Origin: Bifidobacterium breve
GTDB lineage: Bacteria; Actinomycetota; Acidimicrobiia; Acidimicrobiales; Acidimicrobilacustridaceae
Assembly (NCBI GenBank): GCA_945860545.1
Contig: CAMAQM010000001.1
Span: 81,023 to 145,022, forward strand
DNA length: 64,000 nt
Reading direction: 5' to 3'
Position 1 is the first letter of the stretch. Each line of letters opens with the position of its first letter. The position numbers were made by a program, and so were the translations under genes. The notes under the pieces are model-generated. The model was given only the letters and a program-made list of their open reading frames with translations, made no database searches and was not told the origin of the DNA. Below are positions 60,839 to 64,000 of this stretch, one piece after another.

Positions 60839-62554
60839 TCAGCAACACGTGCGGTGTTTGGTGGCGAGGTGACGGTGCGGTTCGGGGTCGGCCACCCCCG
60901 CAGCGGTCTCGAACGCCACCACGTCGAGTTTCTCGCCCGAGAGCCAGGTGGCGACCACGCTGACGGCGGTCCTGATCTGCATCGGGTCCACGTCGTGGGG
61001 ATCGACGTTCAGCTGCACGAAGTCGGCGAACTTGCCGACCTCGATCGAGCCCACCTCGTGGTCGCGCCGCAGGATGAACGCGGCGTCGATGGTCTGGGCC
61101 CGCAGCGCCTGATCAACGGTGACGCACTGGTCGGTGCCTCTGGGTGTGTCCGACTGGGTGGTGCGGGTCACGACGGTCTTGATGTTGTCGAGCGGTGAGG
61201 GCGGGCTGACCGCACCGTCGTTGTGGTACGAGGGCCGCATTCCGGCGTCGGTGGCGTCCTTGACCCGGCACCACTGCGACCCGTGTTCGTGGTCGAACAT
61301 CTGGCCGTCGAGGAGGTCCCCCCAGTACTGCAACTGGAACGGTCCCATGGAGGCGTACACCCCGAGCTTCGCCGCCCGTTCGAACTGGTCGGTGCGCCCG
61401 GCCCCGACGTGTTCGATGCGCCACCGGTGGTCGGTGCCGAGGAGGTGGTGCTTGGTGAGGCCTGCCTCATAGGCGTCGAGGACGACGTCGAGGGCGGCGT
61501 CGCCGTTGACGTGGACCGCGAACTGGACCCCCTCGGAGGCGTGCTCGTCGATGATGGCGTCGAGCTGGTCGCGGGTGTAGTTCATCTGCTCCACCCCGTG
61601 GAGTCCCGCCGGAATGCCCGCAGCGCGCGTGGCGGGGGTGTCGAGGTACGGGAAGGTGAGCGCGATGTTGCCGACCCACGGTGAGCCGTCCGCCCACAAC
61701 TTGATGCCCCGCTTGTCGAGCATCTCGGCGGGCACCTTCGACTCCCACGGTTTGTCACAGTCGTCGGTGGTGGACATGTGGTAGAGCGAGATGCGCAGCG
61801 GACAGTTCGGGAGTGACGCCAACGCCTCGAAGGCGGCCTTCTGGGTGGAGTCGTACGTCATCTCCGAGGTGGAGGTGATGCCGTTGCGGGCCATGAGCGC
61901 GTACCACTGGGCGGCGGAGGCCAACGGGTGTGGCACGGCCTGGGCCATCACCTTGTTGGCCACCGCCATCATGGCGGGCACCTCGAACGCCTGACCGTTG
62001 GAGGTGCCGTCGGGGTTGCGCCCGAACGACCCCCCGACGGGATCGGCCGGCGGTTCGGCGTCCCAACCAAGGAACGAGATGGTCGCCGAGTTGAAGTACA
62101 CGGCGTGACCGGAATTGTCGGCCACCACCACCACCCGACCGGGGAAGAACTTGTCGAGCACGGTGGCGGTGGGGGCGTCGACCCCGTGGAGGAGTCGGTC
62201 GAACCCGTTGAACATCGCCGGTTGCCCCTCGGGCAGTTCGGCGTGGACCTTGGTGAACAATTCGGTGACGCTCGACCACGTCGGGTACCCGACGTAGGGG
62301 GCAACCCAGTACGCGGGCGGCTGGGTGGTGATGCCAGAGAGCACCGGGTGCGAGTGGGACTCAACGAACCCGGGCAGCAACACGTCGGACCCGACGTCCA
62401 CCACCTCGGCGCCGGGGACAGCGGTCTGGCAGGCGGCAAGGTCGCCCACCGCCGCGATCCTGCCGTCGGCGCCCACGGCCACTGCGGTGGCGATCGGTGT
62501 TGACTCGTCCATGGTGAGGATGCGGGATGCGGTGAGGATGCGGGCTGCGGGCAT
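60839..62554 (-). CDS. YtcJ-type metal-dependent amidohydrolase
   Basis: 571-residue amidohydrolase of the NfdA/YtcJ branch, which cleaves N-substituted formamides or other amides. The N-terminal beta domain (ILTMDESTPIATAVAVGADGRIAAVG) is followed by metal-site motifs GFVESHSHPVL, QFAVHVNGDAAL and HRWRIEHVGAG, and a C-terminal GSIEVGKFADFVQLNVDP. ATG 62554 has AAGGAG 5 nt upstream; the in-frame GTG at 62560 lies within the ribosome site. The substrate is unknown. The C-terminus ends in CC. Confidence 0.9.
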   Translation of the reverse strand: MPAARILTASRILTMDESTPIATAVAVGADGRIAAVGDLAACQTAVPGAEVVDVGSDVLLPGFVESHSHPVLSGITTQPPAYWVAPYVGYPTWSSVTELFTKVHAELPEGQPAMFNGFDRLLHGVDAPTATVLDKFFPGRVVVVADNSGHAVYFNSATISFLGWDAEPPADPVGGSFGRNPDGTSNGQAFEVPAMMAVANKVMAQAVPHPLASAAQWYALMARNGITSTSEMTYDSTQKAAFEALASLPNCPLRISLYHMSTTDDCDKPWESKVPAEMLDKRGIKLWADGSPWVGNIALTFPYLDTPATRAAGIPAGLHGVEQMNYTRDQLDAIIDEHASEGVQFAVHVNGDAALDVVLDAYEAGLTKHHLLGTDHRWRIEHVGAGRTDQFERAAKLGVYASMGPFQLQYWGDLLDGQMFDHEHGSQWCRVKDATDAGMRPSYHNDGAVSPPSPLDNIKTVVTRTTQSDTPRGTDQCVTVDQALRAQTIDAAFILRRDHEVGSIEVGKFADFVQLNVDPHDVDPMQIRTAVSVVATWLSGEKLDVVAFETAAGVADPEPHRHLATKHRTCC

Positions 62555-63013
62555 GGTCACTCCTTGGGGTGGGCCGCCCGGTCGGGCTGCTACATGACAA
62601 ATGTACAGGGCGTTTCGGGGGTTGGCGGCGCAGTCGCGGTCCGGTCAGTCGCAGTGGAACACACCGTCCCACTGAGCCAGCCAGCCTGGTGACGTGCGTC
62701 GGGTGCATGTGGTGGACGCGGTCTGCGAGCGCTCATCATCAGTTGCCACCCGGATCCACCCTCCGACTGGGTCGCCTGACCACGCCGTTCCGATCGGCCG
62801 TTCTGAGCGGATTGCCATTGCGTTGGTTGCTTGCGGCCGTGGAATGGCCGTCGTCGGTTCATGAGGTGTTTGGACCACAGGGCTGGGGTGGGGCGATCGG
62901 GCATTCGGGTGCTGTGAGCCAAGAGGCAAAGCGGGCGAGCGGTGTAGCGTGTCCCATTCATCGCCGTTGGTGCCCAATCGCCGACAGTGGTTGCCCGAAC
63001 CCGGGGAGGGTCG
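62555..63013. other. 459-base gap between divergent genes
   Basis: It holds the upstream region of the amidohydrolase gene on the left and of the secreted repeat protein on the right. Apart from the operator-like palindrome at 62591-62605 and the GGGGAGGG ribosome site before 63014, I see no convincing gene, RNA or repeat. Frames crossing it lack good starts and show no recognisable protein. Confidence 0.5.
62591..62605. promoter_or_regulatory. Palindromic operator candidate upstream of amidohydrolase gene
   Basis: TACAT-GACAA-ATGTA is a perfect 5-5-5 inverted repeat, 37-51 bases upstream of the ATG at 62554, in an AT-rich island within GC-rich DNA. Its size fits a TetR- or GntR-type site. 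Confidence 0.4.
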
Positions 63014-64000
63014 ATGAGAAAGAGCCTTGCGGTTGCCCTTGCGTGCCTGTTGGCCATCGGCGGCCTCGGTGTGGCGGCCCCCCCTGCGTCGGCCACGGTT
63101 GAATCGGCGGTGGTCGTCCCCACCCCGAGCCCCACTGCCAGCCAGGAGCTTCTTTCGGTGTCGTGTGTCGACGAGACCTTCTGTGTCGCCGTCGGATCGG
63201 TCCGGGAAGACCGGGTCCAGCCGCTGATCGTGTCGTGGGACGGCAACGAATGGACGTCGGTGCCGGTGCCGGTGATCAATGCGGGAGTGCCCACACTCTT
63301 GGAGTCGGTGTCCTGTGTGTCGGAGACCTTCTGTGTCGCCGTCGGTTGGGTTGAAGACTATGGCTCCAGCCAGACGGTCATCCTTGTCTTTGATGGCAAT
63401 GCGTGGACCCGCGCCGCGAGTCCAGCGGCCAGCGGCACGACGCTTCTGCGCTCAGTGTCCTGTGTGTCAGAGACCGCCTGTGTGACGGTCGGTCAGGTCT
63501 ACGGAGGCAACTTCCGGACCCTGGCTCTGACATGGGACGGGAACACGTGGGCCATCCAACCGACGCCGAATGAGAGCCCGTCGGCATACAACGCCTTCTT
63601 CTCCGTGTCGTGCGTTTCCGACTCGTGGTGTACCGCCATGGGCTACCACGCGCCCAGTTCTGTGCCGAACCAGCCCATGGCGGCGCTGTGGAATGGTGCG
63701 ACGTGGAGCTCGGTGCCAGTACCCATCCCCGTTCCGGGCGTCTCGAACTTCTTGCGGTCGGTGTCGTGTGCGTCGCCGACCTCCTGTTTCGGGGTGGGCT
63801 TCGCCGAGTCGATCCCCACATCGCCGATTCTGCTTGTCTGGGACGGCACCTCGTGGTCGGTGGGGACAATTCCCAGTGACGGCGAGTTCGGATCCCGACT
63901 CTCCGGAGTGGTCTGTCCGGCTCCTGACACATGTGTCGCCGTTGGAGAAATCCCGGACGAGAGTGGCTACGACCGGGGTCTGATCCTGGTGTGGGATGGA
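63014..64000 (+). CDS. Secreted Cys-pair/WDG repeat protein (3' end outside window)
   Basis: The frame is open to the last base; 329 residues are visible. ATG 63014 follows GGGGAGGG. A signal peptide MRKSLAVALACLLAIGGLGV ends at the AxA site PASA-T (after residue 27). Then come six repeats of about 50 residues, each SVSC-x5-C-x-AVG followed by a strand and a WDG-x2-W motif; the Cys pairs are at 51/57, 101/107, 150/156, 200/206, 252/258 and 301/307. The repeats resemble blades of a beta-propeller with a disulfide each. Similar repeat proteins are common in Actinomycetota; function is unknown. Confidence 0.82.
   Translation, partial: MRKSLAVALACLLAIGGLGVAAPPASATVESAVVVPTPSPTASQELLSVSCVDETFCVAVGSVREDRVQPLIVSWDGNEWTSVPVPVINAGVPTLLESVSCVSETFCVAVGWVEDYGSSQTVILVFDGNAWTRAASPAASGTTLLRSVSCVSETACVTVGQVYGGNFRTLALTWDGNTWAIQPTPNESPSAYNAFFSVSCVSDSWCTAMGYHAPSSVPNQPMAALWNGATWSSVPVPIPVPGVSNFLRSVSCASPTSCFGVGFAESIPTSPILLVWDGTSWSVGTIPSDGEFGSRLSGVVCPAPDTCVAVGEIPDESGYDRGLILVWDG

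Noticed and set aside
62569..63102. Open frame across the gap before the repeat protein
   Set aside because: It begins inside the ribosome site region of the amidohydrolase gene, runs into the signal peptide of the next gene in another frame and resembles no protein.

Overview
The window is a GC-rich, gene-dense stretch of bacterial chromosome with very short intergenic gaps, many GTG/TTG starts and many 4-base start/stop overlaps (ATGA, GTGA, TTGA). Several features point to Actinomycetota: a Tad pilus block with a DUF4244 pilin, a SigH/RsrA-type sigma and anti-sigma pair, ClpC1, CarD-IspD-IspF, DisA next to RadA, an LppM-like lipoprotein, type III pantothenate kinase and a Mycobacterium-like CysH. 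The arrangement and the Cys-pair repeat protein at the right end resemble Acidimicrobiia, but that class assignment is an inference. I saw no insertion sequence, prophage, CRISPR array or rRNA. One tRNA (Thr, CGT) is present.

Layout. 1-2637: end of a Tad/Flp pilus operon (TadA, TadB, TadC, DUF4244 pilin, TadE). 2603-7153: MrfA/YprA-like helicase, a STAS/HATPase partner-switch pair and an acyl-CoA dehydrogenase. 7306-11294: topA, the clamp-loader delta' gene and tRNA-Thr. 11421-15469: MFS exporter, guaB, sigma/anti-sigma pair and a 42-residue membrane peptide. 15484-18025: zincin-like protein, tilS and hpt. 18135-21104: folate genes (folE, folP, folB, folK) with a phosphatase-like gene that has lost its catalytic residues. 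21130-28158: DUF2520 protein, cation/proton antiporter, then panC, panD, nadB, nadC and coaX, i.e. pantothenate/CoA and NAD synthesis. 28177-31830: epimerase-like gene, degenerate acyltransferase-like gene, alpha/beta hydrolase and polyprenyl diphosphate synthase. 32021-38629: clpC, two lipoproteins, radA and disA. 38717-42911: dienelactone hydrolase, Crp-type regulator, carD, ispD, ispF and an rRNA methyltransferase. 42914-48114: YibE/F membrane protein, PIG-V-like GT-C, DPM1-like GT2, YdjC-type deacetylase, methyltransferase and DUF983 protein. 48236-55551: assimilatory sulfate reduction (cysH, cysD, cysN), siroheme genes, an 85-residue orphan, sulfite/nitrite reductase and a TauD-type dioxygenase. 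55607-62554: aquaporin, fumC with a histone-H1-like tail, an Ntn amide hydrolase, an MFS exporter and a YtcJ-type amidohydrolase. 63014-end: a secreted Cys-pair repeat protein running off the window.

How the genes work together. Most blocks are metabolic cassettes that can be read as pathways. FolE, FolB, FolK and FolP are most of folate synthesis. PanC, PanD and CoaX feed CoA. NadB and NadC feed NAD. CysDN and CysH reduce sulfate to sulfite; the siroheme enzymes supply the cofactor for the reductase that follows. IspD and IspF supply isoprenoid precursors for the polyprenyl synthase, whose product could be the lipid carrier used by the GT2/GT-C pair.

Points that stand out: a repeated promoter layout in which a TAnnnT-like hexamer ends exactly 6 nt before the start codon of genes that lack a Shine-Dalgarno site (leaderless genes); a catalytically dead phosphatase-like protein inside the folate block; a compact envelope-glycan operon with the logic of the ArnC/ArnD/ArnT or PpgS/Rv3779 systems; and a fumarase with a lysine/alanine repeat tail.
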